From Patulibacter defluvii (GTDB taxonomy: Bacteria; Actinomycetota; Thermoleophilia; Solirubrobacterales; Solirubrobacteraceae): DNA of 64,000 bases. Within the stretch, counting starts at the first letter, position 1. Every line of letters begins with the position of its first letter. The translations under genes were made by a program, and so were the position numbers. The DNA lies in the NCBI RefSeq assembly GCF_034096925.1, contig NZ_JAWZSQ010000005.1, forward strand, positions 1-64,000. The letters are read 5' to 3'. Shown piece by piece: positions 52,133 through 59,881 of the stretch. A model generated the notes under the pieces. The model saw nothing but the letters and a program-made list of their open reading frames with translations. It was not told the DNA's origin and searched no databases.

Positions 52133-52918
52133 ATGTTCGACTGGAGCCTCGGCGAGTACGAGCTGACCGCGACCCAGCTGCTGCCGGCGGCGGAGCGGGC
52201 GGTCGCGGAGGCGGCGATCGGCGCCGGCGAGCGGGTCCTCGACGTCGCCTGCGGGACCGGCAACGCGGCGCTGCTGGCGGCCGCCCGCGGTGGGGTCGCG
52301 ACCGGCGTCGACTCGGCGCCGCGGCTGCTGGAGGTCGCGGCCGAGCGGGCCCGCGAGGCCGGCGTCGCGGCCGAGTGGCGGGCGGGCGAGGCCGCGGCCC
52401 TGCCGGTGCCCGACGGTGGCTTCGACGCGGTGCTCTCGGTCTTCGGCGTGATCTTCGCCCAGCCGCCCGAGCCGGCCGTCGCCGAGCTGGTGCGGGCGAC
52501 CGCGCCCGGCGGCCGGATCGTCCTCACCACCTGGACCGCCGAGGGCACGGTCGCCGCCGCCGGCCAGGTCGTGCGGCGGGCGATCGCCGAGTTCGCCGGC
52601 CCCGACGCGGTCGCCACCGGCCCCGCCCCGCGCGACTGGGGCGACCCGCAGGTGCTGGCCACGCTCTTCGGCGCCCACGGGATCGCGCCGCGGGTCGAGC
52701 GGGTGCCGCTGGCCTTCGTCGCCGCCTCGCCGGAGGCGTTCGCCGACGAGTGGCTGACCTCGCACCCGATGTGGCTGGCCGCCCGCGACCTGCTCGGCGA
52801 GCAGCGCTACGCGGCGCTCCGCGAGCCGCTGGTGGCGGCCCTGGAGGAGGGCAACGAGGACCCGGACGGCTTCCGGGCGACCAGCGTCTACCTGCTCGTG
52901 CGGGCCGAGGTCGACTGA
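52133..52918 (+). CDS. SAM-dependent methyltransferase (class I)
   Basis: A 261-residue methyltransferase. VLDVACGTGNAALLAA (motif I), GVDSAPRLLEVAAERA (motif II) and the acidic WRAGEAAALPVPDGGFDAVLS (motif post-II) describe the SAM site. The C-terminal part, with FADEWLTSHPMW, is the variable substrate cap; it resembles the UbiE/Coq5-like type that methylates small molecules. TAGGGT lies 6 bases before the ATG. The acceptor is unknown. Confidence 0.88.
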   Translation: MFDWSLGEYELTATQLLPAAERAVAEAAIGAGERVLDVACGTGNAALLAAARGGVATGVDSAPRLLEVAAERAREAGVAAEWRAGEAAALPVPDGGFDAVLSVFGVIFAQPPEPAVAELVRATAPGGRIVLTTWTAEGTVAAAGQVVRRAIAEFAGPDAVATGPAPRDWGDPQVLATLFGAHGIAPRVERVPLAFVAASPEAFADEWLTSHPMWLAARDLLGEQRYAALREPLVAALEEGNEDPDGFRATSVYLLVRAEVD

Positions 52919-52985
52919 GCCGTCCGGGGGGTCGGCGAACGGCCGCGGCGGACGGCGCTCGCCGGCGCGCTATCGTGCCGCGCGT

Positions 52986-53411
52986 ATGTTCGTGCTCATC
53001 GTCGGGGCGGGCCGCGTCGGCGCGGCCGTCGCACAGTCGATGCTCGCCCAGGGGCATGAGGTCTCGGTCCTCGACGAGGACCCCCTCAGTCACGAGCGGC
53101 TCGACGCGGGTCTGTCCACCTCCTGGGAGGAGGCGGGAGGCCGCTTCACCGTCGGCCAGGGGATCGAGGTCGAGGCCCTGCGCGAGGCGGGCGTCACCGA
53201 CGCCGACGTCTTCATCGCCTCGACCGACGGCGACAACACGAACCTCGTGATCGCCCAGGTCGCCCAGAAGAAGTTCGGCGTCGCGACGGTGATCGCACGG
53301 GTGATGGACCCGGCCCGCGCGACCTGGTTCGCCGAGCAGGGCGTGCGCACGATCTGCCCGACGCTCGAGGCGATCAGCATGTTCGAGACGGCCCTGAGCG
53401 AGGTCAGCTGA
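52986..53411 (+). CDS. TrkA-type potassium-uptake regulatory subunit (CeoB-like)
   Basis: A 141-residue RCK/TrkA-N domain: VGAGRVGAAVAQSML (NAD loop, residues 6-20), DED at the end of strand 2, and ARVMDPARA. It should bind NAD(H) or ATP and gate a membrane K+ transporter. It is a stand-alone TrkA-N domain that pairs with the longer second subunit immediately downstream, as in the ceoB-ceoC gene pair of mycobacteria. TATCGT lies 9 bases before the ATG. No trkH-type channel gene is in the window. Confidence 0.93.
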   Translation: MFVLIVGAGRVGAAVAQSMLAQGHEVSVLDEDPLSHERLDAGLSTSWEEAGGRFTVGQGIEVEALREAGVTDADVFIASTDGDNTNLVIAQVAQKKFGVATVIARVMDPARATWFAEQGVRTICPTLEAISMFETALSEVS

Positions 53412-54073
53412 TGTACGTCGTGATCGCCGGCGGCGGCAAGGTCGGCTGGAACCTGGCGCGCGAGCTGATCGAGAAGGGCCACGAGGTCACGCTGATCGAG
53501 CAGACCCGCTCGCGCTACCTGACGATCGAGGAGGAGCTCGAGCACGCCGTCCAGTACGGCGACTCGACCGAGATGTGGGTGCTGGAGCGCGCCGGCATCC
53601 AGCGCGCCGAGCTGGTCGTGGCGGTCACCGGCGACGACGAGGACAACATCCTCATCTGCCAGATGGCGCGCGAGAAGTACGACGTCCAGCGGACGATCGC
53701 CCGCGTCAACAACCCCCGCAACCGCGAGCTGTTCGAGCTGCTCGGGGTCTCGCCGGTGGTCTCGGCGACCGACCTGATCCTGCGCCTGATCGAGCACGAG
53801 GTGCCGAGCTTCGGGCTCGTCCACCTGCTCGACCTGCACGCCGAGCGGCTGGAGATCGTCGAGGTCGAGGTCACCGCCGGCGCCCCCGCCGCCGGGGCCC
53901 GCGTGGCCGACGTCGCGATGCCCGACGGCTCGCTGATCATCTCGATCCTGCGCCAGGGCGCGGGCTTCGTGCCGAAGCCGGACACCGTGATCGAGGTCGG
54001 CGACGAGGTGCTCGTCGTGCTCGACCCGGGGCTCGAGGCGGGGATCACCGGCCTCTTCACCGCCGCCGCCTGA
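53411..54073 (+). CDS. TrkA-type potassium-uptake regulatory subunit (CeoC-like)
   Basis: A 220-residue protein with TrkA-N (GGGKVGWNLARELIEKGHEV, residues 7-26) followed by a TrkA-C domain (about 140-220: VEVTAGAPAAGARVADVAMPDGSLI and DEVLVVLDPG). The ATG shares its A with the stop of the first subunit gene (TGATG), so the two are made together and probably form a hetero-octameric gating ring. The partner transporter could be encoded elsewhere or could be one of the APC permeases at 43-47 kb; that is a guess. Confidence 0.94.
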   Translation: MYVVIAGGGKVGWNLARELIEKGHEVTLIEQTRSRYLTIEEELEHAVQYGDSTEMWVLERAGIQRAELVVAVTGDDEDNILICQMAREKYDVQRTIARVNNPRNRELFELLGVSPVVSATDLILRLIEHEVPSFGLVHLLDLHAERLEIVEVEVTAGAPAAGARVADVAMPDGSLIISILRQGAGFVPKPDTVIEVGDEVLVVLDPGLEAGITGLFTAAA

Positions 54074-54112
54074 ACGGGCGGTGGTCGCGCCGCACCGGCC
54101 GGCCCCGGCCGC

Positions 54113-54118
54113 TATGAT
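54113..54118 (+). promoter_or_regulatory. -10 box TATGAT of the tRNA-Gln gene
   Basis: TATGAT lies 21 bases before the first base of the tRNA. No clear -35 was seen. Confidence 0.5.
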
Positions 54119-54139
54119 CGCGGACCGCTGAAGCGCCCT

Positions 54140-54210
54140 TGCGGGATGGTGTAATTGGCAACACGCCTGATTCTGGTTCAGGTATTCAAGGTTCGAGTCC
54201 TTGTCCCGCA
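54140..54210 (+). tRNA. tRNA-Gln (anticodon CTG)
   Basis: A 71-base cloverleaf. Acceptor stem TGCGGGA with TCCCGCA, D arm with GGCA, anticodon stem CCTGA/TCAGG with loop TTCTGGT (anticodon CTG, decoding CAG), T arm with GTTCGAGTC. The 3-prime CCA is not encoded (GTC follows). A terminator follows at once. Confidence 0.96.
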
Positions 54211-54216
54211 GTCTCT

Positions 54217-54244
54217 CGAAGCCCCCGTCTCCACGGGGGCTTCG
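54217..54244 (+). terminator. Terminator hairpin after tRNA-Gln
   Basis: CGAAGCCCCCGT pairs with ACGGGGGCTTCG over 12 perfect pairs with a CTCC loop. Only a weak T-run (TCGTTC) follows. Confidence 0.8.
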
Positions 54245-54265
54245 TCGTTCCCGGGCCGGCCCGCG

Positions 54266-54295
54266 TTGACAGGTCGACGGAAGACGAACTAGTGT
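54266..54295 (+). promoter_or_regulatory. Promoter of the secreted-protein gene at 54413
   Basis: TTGACA (54266-54271), 18 bases, TAGTGT (54290-54295). The start codon lies about 110 bases downstream, so unlike most genes here this one has a real leader, with GGAGGG as ribosome-binding site. Confidence 0.65.
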
Positions 54296-54412
54296 CCATC
54301 ACGCTTGGTGGCGCCAGCCGTCGACGTCCGTCGTCGGCCGGCGTTGGAGGGGGGCGTCGCGCGGCCGGGCCGCGTCGCCAGTGCACTGCCACGCCCGGTG
54401 CTTGGAGGGACC

Positions 54413-55342
54413 ATGGGGGACACGATGGGACACCGCGATCGCCGGGCGCGTGCCGTGCGCCGGGCACGACGGGCATCCGCCGTTGCGCTCGCCGTCACGA
54501 CCTGCGGCCTGGTCGCCGGCTCGGCCCAGGCCGCGCCGACGCCGGCCCAGCTGCAGGACGCGATCCAGCAGCTGACGAGCAAGACGACCAGCGCGCTGAC
54601 GACGAAGGCGAAGACCGCCGAGGCGCCGGCCGCGGCCGACGCGGCGGAGTGGACGAAGCCGTTCGACTGCCAGACCAACTACCCGGGCGCGCTGCTCTGC
54701 TTCCAGTTGCAGACGACCTCGGGCAACGCCCAGGTCGGCAGCTTCAAGGCCTCGCTCGACAAGTCGCCGATCTCGCTCGCGGGCGGGCTCGACGCCAACC
54801 TCTCGCCGATCCCGGCCGCGCCGGGCAGCGGCAGCGGGGGCGGCGGCGGCTTCCCGACGATCGACGTGCCCGGCGGGGTGACCGGCATCCAGCCGCTCCA
54901 GGACCTGCTCGACCGGCTCGCCCTCGGCGGGCTGACCGGCGTCAAGGCCGCGTTCGCCCCGGTCGGGACGCCCGGCTTCGGCCTCGACCTCGGCACCGGT
55001 GAGATCGGCGCCTCGCTGCAGCTCTACGTCAAGGTCCAGAGCCTGCTGCTCGGCAACGACTGCTCGATCGGGACCGCGAAGAAGCCGATCGCGCTGAACC
55101 CGAAGGGCGGGATCGACGGGATCGACCTCCAGGCCGACCACATCCGCCTGGCCCTGCACCTGGACGACGACACGTTCACCGTCCCGGGCGCGGCCAACTG
55201 CGGCCCGCTCGGCCTCGGCGGCCTGCTGACCGGCGCCAAGATCAACCTGCTGGACGGCATCATCAACTCGCGGCTCGGCCTGCCCGCCGGCAGCGGCCGC
55301 AACCACCTCAACCTGAAGGCGGACCTGGTCCTCTTCCCGTGA
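54413..55342 (+). CDS. Secreted protein of unknown function with paired cysteines
   Basis: A 309-residue exported protein: Arg-rich start, hydrophobic core and a cut after AQA (about 41). The mature part has two close Cys (DCQTNYPGALLC) and two later ones (NDCSIG, ANCGPLG), so two disulfides are likely, around a beta-rich domain with repeated leucine and glycine. The pattern ...C.IG...PI.LNPK resembles a widespread class of actinobacterial secreted beta-barrel-like proteins without known role. ATG 54413 is preceded by GGAGGG. It has its own promoter and a nested palindrome cluster behind it. Confidence 0.75.
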   Translation: MGDTMGHRDRRARAVRRARRASAVALAVTTCGLVAGSAQAAPTPAQLQDAIQQLTSKTTSALTTKAKTAEAPAAADAAEWTKPFDCQTNYPGALLCFQLQTTSGNAQVGSFKASLDKSPISLAGGLDANLSPIPAAPGSGSGGGGGFPTIDVPGGVTGIQPLQDLLDRLALGGLTGVKAAFAPVGTPGFGLDLGTGEIGASLQLYVKVQSLLLGNDCSIGTAKKPIALNPKGGIDGIDLQADHIRLALHLDDDTFTVPGAANCGPLGLGGLLTGAKINLLDGIINSRLGLPAGSGRNHLNLKADLVLFP

Positions 55343-55349
55343 GCGTGGC

Positions 55350-55463
55350 GGGGCGAACGTCGCACGCTCCGCGCGACGCTCGCCCCGTGTGACGTTCACC
55401 CCCGCCCGCGGGGGTGAACGTCACATCGCCGGGCGGGGCAGCGTCGCATGTGACGTTCGCCCC
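55350..55463. repeat. Cluster of four alternating inverted copies of a 15-17-bp palindromic unit
   Basis: Copies of GGGGYGAACGTCRCA at 55350-55364 (forward), 55388-55404 (reverse), 55409-55425 (forward) and 55449-55463 (reverse). The central pair forms a perfect 17-bp stem with loop CCCG (55388-55425); the outer pair can also pair with each other or with the inner copies. This is more than a terminator needs and looks like a repetitive palindromic element. Confidence 0.75.
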
Positions 55464-55537
55464 GACCGGCTCGTGGCGTGCGTCGCGAGCCGCTCGTGCC
55501 GTTGGTCTCTTCCGGAGCCAGCCCGTACGCTCGGGGC

Positions 55538-56905
55538 ATGGCCTGGAACATCGTCATCGCCGGCGGCGGCTTCGGAGGCTTCGAGGCGGCCCGCAAGCTG
55601 GAGCGGCTGCTGCCGCGCCACAGCGCCCGCCTGACGCTGGTCTCGGACCAGAACTTCATGCTCTACACGCCGCTGCTGCCGGGCGCGGCGGCGGGCACGC
55701 TGGAGCCGCGCCACGCGGTCGTCCCGCTCCGCGACCAGCTGCGCGACACCGACCTGCGGCTGGGCGCCGTCAGCGGCGCCGACCCGCAGCGCAAGCTGCT
55801 CCAGGTCACCACCGGCGACGGCCGCGAGCTGGAGCTGCCCTACGACCAGCTGATCGTCGCGGTCGGCTCGGTCTCGCGGACGCTGCCGATCCCCGGCCTG
55901 GCCGAGCACGCGGTCGGGATGAAGACGCTGCCGGAGGCGATCGCGCTCCGCAACCGGCTGCTCCAGAGCCTCGAGGTCGCCGAGGGGATCGACGACCCGG
56001 CCGACCGCGAGGCGTGGCTGACCTTCGTCTTCGTCGGCGCCGGCTACGCGGGCCTGGAGGGGCTGGCCGAGCTGCAGGACTTCGCCACCGACCTGCTCGA
56101 CCGCTATCCGCGCTGCCGCGTCCAGGGCGTCCGCTTCGTGCTGGTCGAGGCCCGCGACCGGGTGATGCCGGAGATCCCCGAGTCGCTGGCCAGCTTCGCC
56201 ACCGACGAGCTGCAGCGGCGCGGGATCGAGATCCGGACCGGGACCACGATCGACGCGATCAGCGAGTCGACCGCGACCCTCGCCGGCGGCGAGGTGGTGC
56301 CGACCCGGACCGTCGTCTGGACCGCCGGGGTCAAGCCGAGCCCGGTCGTCCAGCGGCTGGGGGTGCCGCTGCACGAGCAGAGCGGCCGGATCGTCGTCGA
56401 CCGGACCCTGCGGGTGCCCGGCGTCGACGGGGTCTGGGCGATCGGCGACGCCGCTCACGTGCCCGACCCGCGCGACCTGACCAAGCCGGCCCCGCCGACC
56501 GCCCAGCACGCGATCCGGCAGGGCCGGCGGGTGGCGGAGAACGTCGCCGGCGCCCTCTCCGGGACCCCGCCGCGGACCTTCCGCTACAAGACCCTCGGCG
56601 TCTTCGTCGACCTCGGCCGCGGCAAGGCGGTCGCCTCGACCCTCGGCCTCCGCTGGCGGGGCGTGCCGGCGTGGTTCCTGGCCCGCACCTACCACCTGCT
56701 CTCGATGCCGGGCCTGACCCGCAAGATCCGGCTGGTCGCCGACTGGACCGTCGGGCTGTTCTTCGGCCGCGACGGCTCGGAGCTGGGCCGGCTGGGGCAC
56801 CCGGGACGGCTCGACACGCCCGACCGGATCGCGCTCGAGCGGGACGCCGCCGCGGCCGAGCAGCCGGTGGAGGAGCTGGCCGCCGGCCAGGCCGCGGGCG
56901 CCTAG
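55538..56905 (+). CDS. Type-II NADH dehydrogenase-like FAD oxidoreductase
   Basis: A 455-residue two-dinucleotide-fold flavoprotein. The N-terminal FAD loop is IAGGGFGGFEAA (residues 7-18); FVGAGYAGLEGL binds NAD(P)H; AIGDAAHVPDP is the second FAD motif. The C-terminal VFVDLGRGKAVASTLGLRWRGVPAWFLARTYHL resembles the membrane-anchor part of NDH-2. It should pass electrons from NADH to quinone without pumping protons. TACGCT lies 6 bases before the ATG. Confidence 0.9.
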   Translation: MAWNIVIAGGGFGGFEAARKLERLLPRHSARLTLVSDQNFMLYTPLLPGAAAGTLEPRHAVVPLRDQLRDTDLRLGAVSGADPQRKLLQVTTGDGRELELPYDQLIVAVGSVSRTLPIPGLAEHAVGMKTLPEAIALRNRLLQSLEVAEGIDDPADREAWLTFVFVGAGYAGLEGLAELQDFATDLLDRYPRCRVQGVRFVLVEARDRVMPEIPESLASFATDELQRRGIEIRTGTTIDAISESTATLAGGEVVPTRTVVWTAGVKPSPVVQRLGVPLHEQSGRIVVDRTLRVPGVDGVWAIGDAAHVPDPRDLTKPAPPTAQHAIRQGRRVAENVAGALSGTPPRTFRYKTLGVFVDLGRGKAVASTLGLRWRGVPAWFLARTYHLLSMPGLTRKIRLVADWTVGLFFGRDGSELGRLGHPGRLDTPDRIALERDAAAAEQPVEELAAGQAAGA

Positions 56906-56909
56906 CCGG

Positions 56910-57668
56910 TCAGAGCCGGAAGCCGCCGGAGACCTCGAGCAGCTCGCCGGTGACCCAGCCGCACTCGTCGCCGAGCAGGGCGGCGATCGCCCCGGCCACG
57001 TCCTCCGGCTCGCCGAGCCGGCCGAGGGTGGTCTCGGCGGCCAGCGGCGGGATCAGCTCCGGGTGGCGCTCGAAGGCGTCGCCGCCGAGCCGGGTCCGGG
57101 TCGGGCCCGGCGCCACGGCGTTGACGCGGATCCCGCGCGGTCCGAGCTCCTTGGCCAGGTAGCGGGTGAGGACGTTGAGCCCGCCCTTCATCGACGCGTA
57201 GGCCGCGTAGCCGGGCGAGACCGCCACCGGCAGCGCCGCGTTGCTGCTGGTGCTGACCACCGCGCCGCCGTCGGCCAGCAGCGGCAGCAGCCGGCGGGTC
57301 AGCAGGAACGGGCCCTTCAGCAGCACCCGGTAGAGGTCGTCGAGCAGCTCCTCGTCGGTCTCGGTGAACGGGGCGGCCCGCGCGAGGCCGCCGTTGTTGA
57401 CCAGGTGGTCGAAGGTCGTCCGCCGCCAGCGCTCGCGCAGCTCGTCGGCGAGCCGGTCGGCGAAGGCGGGGAAGGCAGCGGCGTCCGCCAGGTCGAGCGG
57501 CAGCGCCACGGCGCTTCCGCCCTCGCGCTCGATCTCGGCCACGGCCTGCTCGGCGCCGGTCGGGTTGGCGTTGTAGGTCAGGACGACCCCGGACCCGCCC
57601 GCGGCGAGCCGGACGGCGGTGGCCCGGCCGATGCCGGAGCTGGCCCCGACGACGACGGCGATCTTCAT
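56910..57668 (-). CDS. Short-chain dehydrogenase/reductase (classical, FabG-like)
   Basis: A 252-residue SDR. GASSGIG (8-14), NNGG, Ser in STSSNAA, and the YASMK motif form cofactor and catalytic sites; RVNAVAPGPTRTRLGG and WVTGELLEVSGGFRL are typical ends. NNGG replaces the usual NNAG. It is divergent from the AraC regulator, which probably controls it in response to the SDR substrate. ATG at 57668 with AAGGGAG upstream. Confidence 0.9.
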   Translation of the reverse strand: MKIAVVVGASSGIGRATAVRLAAGGSGVVLTYNANPTGAEQAVAEIEREGGSAVALPLDLADAAAFPAFADRLADELRERWRRTTFDHLVNNGGLARAAPFTETDEELLDDLYRVLLKGPFLLTRRLLPLLADGGAVVSTSSNAALPVAVSPGYAAYASMKGGLNVLTRYLAKELGPRGIRVNAVAPGPTRTRLGGDAFERHPELIPPLAAETTLGRLGEPEDVAGAIAALLGDECGWVTGELLEVSGGFRL

Positions 57669-57812
57669 GCGTGCTCCCTTCGTGGTGGACGCCGCCCAGT
57701 CAACCGCCGGAGGCCCCGCGGGTGGCAGAACAGAGACCGCCGATCATTGCCTGATCCTGCTCCATTGAGCTGTCGATGGTCGGAACGACCCGTATGGACC
57801 GCAGCACGGATG

Positions 57813-57818
57813 TACGAT
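57813..57818 (+). promoter_or_regulatory. -10 box TACGAT of the AraC gene
   Basis: TACGAT lies 7 bases before the ATG at 57826, again the leaderless spacing. Confidence 0.5.
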
Positions 57819-57825
57819 CCTGCCG

Positions 57826-58773
57826 ATGGAGGACGACCCCGCGACCGCTGCCCTGCTCGCCGAGCTGCGCGAGCTGATCGCCCGCCACGTGCGCGACGAC
57901 GAGACCACGGCAATCGACGGCGTGTTGCTGTCGGCGGCGACGGCGCCGCGATCGCCGCGGGCGGCCAGCTCCGGCTCGGTGCTGGCGGTGATCGCCCAGG
58001 GGCGCAAGCGGCTGGCGCTCGGCGAGCAGGTCCACGAGTACGGCCCGGGCCAGTACCTGGTGGCCTGCGTCGACCTGCCGGTGACCGGCCACTACGTCGG
58101 CGCCAGCCCGCAGCGGCCGGCGCTCGGGTTCGGCCTGGCGCTGCGGCCGGCCACGATCGCGGCCCTGCTGCTGGAGGCCCCGGTGCCGCCGGGTGCCGCC
58201 GCCCCGCGGCCGGGTGCCGCCCCGCGGCCGGGTGCCGCGCCGCCACTCGGGGTCGCCGACGCGCCCGCGCCGCTGCTCGACGCGGTCGTCCGGATGGCGC
58301 GGCTGCTCGACGCCCCCGCCGACCAGGCGATCTTGGCGCCGATGCTGGAGCGCGAGATCGTCTGGCGGCTGCTGGCCGGACCGATGGGGGCCAGCGTGCG
58401 CGAGATCGGCCTGGCCGACAGCAGCCTGACCCAGATCAGCCGCGCGGTGCGCTGGATCACCGAGCACTACGGCGAGCCGTTCCGGGTCGACGAGCTCGCG
58501 CGGCGGAGCGCGATGAGCGTCTCGGCGTTCCACCGGCTCTTCCGGGCCGTCACCGCCTCGACGCCGGTCCAGTTCCAGAAGCAGATCCGGCTGCAGCGGT
58601 CGCGGCTGCTGCTGATGGCCGGCGCCGACGACGTCGCCACCGTCGCCCACCGGGTCGGCTACGAGAGCGCCTCGCAGTTCAGCCGCGAGTACCGCCGCCA
58701 GTTCGGGCAGCCGCCCGGCCGCGACGCCGCCCGCCTGCGGGGCGCGGCCGCGACCGCCGATCAGCGGTCGTAG
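57826..58773 (+). CDS. AraC-family regulator with AraC_N sensor domain
   Basis: A 315-residue regulator. The N-terminal part has AQGRKRLALGEQVHEYGPGQYLVA, the AraC_N (PF06719-type) cupin-like ligand domain. The C-terminal DNA-binding domain has FRVDELARRSAMSVSAFHRLFRA and VGYESASQFSREYRRQFG. Between them two exact 18-bp repeats (58198-58233) encode AAPRPG twice, an expansion in the linker that may vary between strains. It faces the SDR gene and probably activates it. Its end overlaps the next gene by 13 bases in convergent orientation. Confidence 0.92.
   Translation: MEDDPATAALLAELRELIARHVRDDETTAIDGVLLSAATAPRSPRAASSGSVLAVIAQGRKRLALGEQVHEYGPGQYLVACVDLPVTGHYVGASPQRPALGFGLALRPATIAALLLEAPVPPGAAAPRPGAAPRPGAAPPLGVADAPAPLLDAVVRMARLLDAPADQAILAPMLEREIVWRLLAGPMGASVREIGLADSSLTQISRAVRWITEHYGEPFRVDELARRSAMSVSAFHRLFRAVTASTPVQFQKQIRLQRSRLLLMAGADDVATVAHRVGYESASQFSREYRRQFGQPPGRDAARLRGAAATADQRS
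58198..58233 (+). repeat. Two exact 18-bp repeats inside the AraC gene
   Basis: Direct repeat encoding AAPRPG-AAPRPG between the sensor and DNA-binding domains; in frame, so harmless to the protein and likely polymorphic. Confidence 0.75.
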
Positions 58774-59819
58774 CGGGTCAGCTTCTCGTTCCGCATCAGC
58801 CGGATCAGGCTGTTGCTGTACGCCGGGTCGGTCGCGTAGCCGGCCTTGTGGACCTCCTTGGCGAACCGCTCCGGGTCGTCGCTGTAGTCGAAGGCCTTGG
58901 CGTAGCGGCTGTTCTGGCGCAGGAAGAGCCCGTGGTCGTCGAACGAGTCCTGCATCCCGCGGTACATCCGGAACGCGGCCAGCTGGCGGACCAGGCGCCC
59001 GGACTCGCTCTCGTAGGTCGGCTTCAGCACGCAGCCGACCGCCTCGGTCGCCCAGCGGTAGATCCCGTTCTTGCTGTCGACGGCCTGGGCCTTGATCCCG
59101 AAGTAGTTGTTGGCGCCGGCGGTGGCGGTGCCCGAGGCCGACTCGAGGATCGCCTGGGCCAGCGTCACCGAGGCTGGCACCTGGGTGGTGCGGCTGGAGG
59201 CCTGGGCCAGCGGCCCGGCGGTGGCGATGAACGCCGCCCGGTTGGCCGGCGCGGCCACCAGCGGGACCGTCGCGTAGGAGCCGCAGCGGCCCTGCTGCGG
59301 GTTGACGTCGGCCGGCGGGCCCGGCTCCGACCAGCGGCAGTAGTGGGCCACCATCGCCGTCTTCTCGTTCTGGACCGAGGCGTCGGGCACGTAGCCGTGG
59401 CGGCCGCTGGGCAGCCGCACCCGGTCCCAGATCCGCGAGGTCCCCGAGTAGCCCGAGGCCCGGACCGAGTTCATCTGGCAGAGGACCTTGACCGTCGCGC
59501 CATTCTTCAGCGAGCCGACCGTCCGCTTCTGGTTCGGCAGGTAGCGGACCTTGATCTTGCGCGACGACTGGAGCTTGATCGTGCCCACGTTCGACGGTCG
59601 CGACGACGCCTGCCGGAGGCCGGCGGTGGCGCGTCCGGCGGCGCGACGCTCGCTCGGCCCGTTCGGCGGCGAGCCGGCCGCGGGGCCGGCCAGCGCGGTC
59701 CCGCCCGGCCCGGTCGGCGAGGCGGCCGCGGCGGGGCCGGCGGCGATGGTCGCGAGCGCGCCGGCGGCCACGGTGGCGGCCAGCATGCGCATGGTCGTGG
59801 GCGCGAGGCGTGGGGTCAT
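58761..59819 (-). CDS. Secreted SH3-glucosaminidase (cell-wall hydrolase)
   Basis: A 352-residue exported protein. Signal peptide to about residue 33 (AAAA), low-complexity stretch, an SH3-like wall-binding domain (about 75-145: VRYLPNQKRTVGSLKNGATV), then a FlgJ-type endo-beta-N-acetylglucosaminidase domain (about 195-350) with SVTLAQAILESASGT (catalytic Glu) and ANNYFGIKA. It should cut peptidoglycan glycan strands. ATG 59819 (MTPRL) is chosen; TTG 59831 and ATG 59792 are alternatives. Not in an operon. Confidence 0.87.
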   Translation of the reverse strand: MTPRLAPTTMRMLAATVAAGALATIAAGPAAAASPTGPGGTALAGPAAGSPPNGPSERRAAGRATAGLRQASSRPSNVGTIKLQSSRKIKVRYLPNQKRTVGSLKNGATVKVLCQMNSVRASGYSGTSRIWDRVRLPSGRHGYVPDASVQNEKTAMVAHYCRWSEPGPPADVNPQQGRCGSYATVPLVAAPANRAAFIATAGPLAQASSRTTQVPASVTLAQAILESASGTATAGANNYFGIKAQAVDSKNGIYRWATEAVGCVLKPTYESESGRLVRQLAAFRMYRGMQDSFDDHGLFLRQNSRYAKAFDYSDDPERFAKEVHKAGYATDPAYSNSLIRLMRNEKLTRYDR

Positions 59820-59881
59820 CTCGTCTTGCAACCGATGGGGGGTCGGGATGTTGCGGCGCCGGTCGGCGTCCGCCCGCAGTC

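Noticed and set aside
55350..55463. CRISPR-like array
   Set aside because: The units alternate in orientation, have irregular spacing and there is no cas gene; a palindrome cluster fits better.
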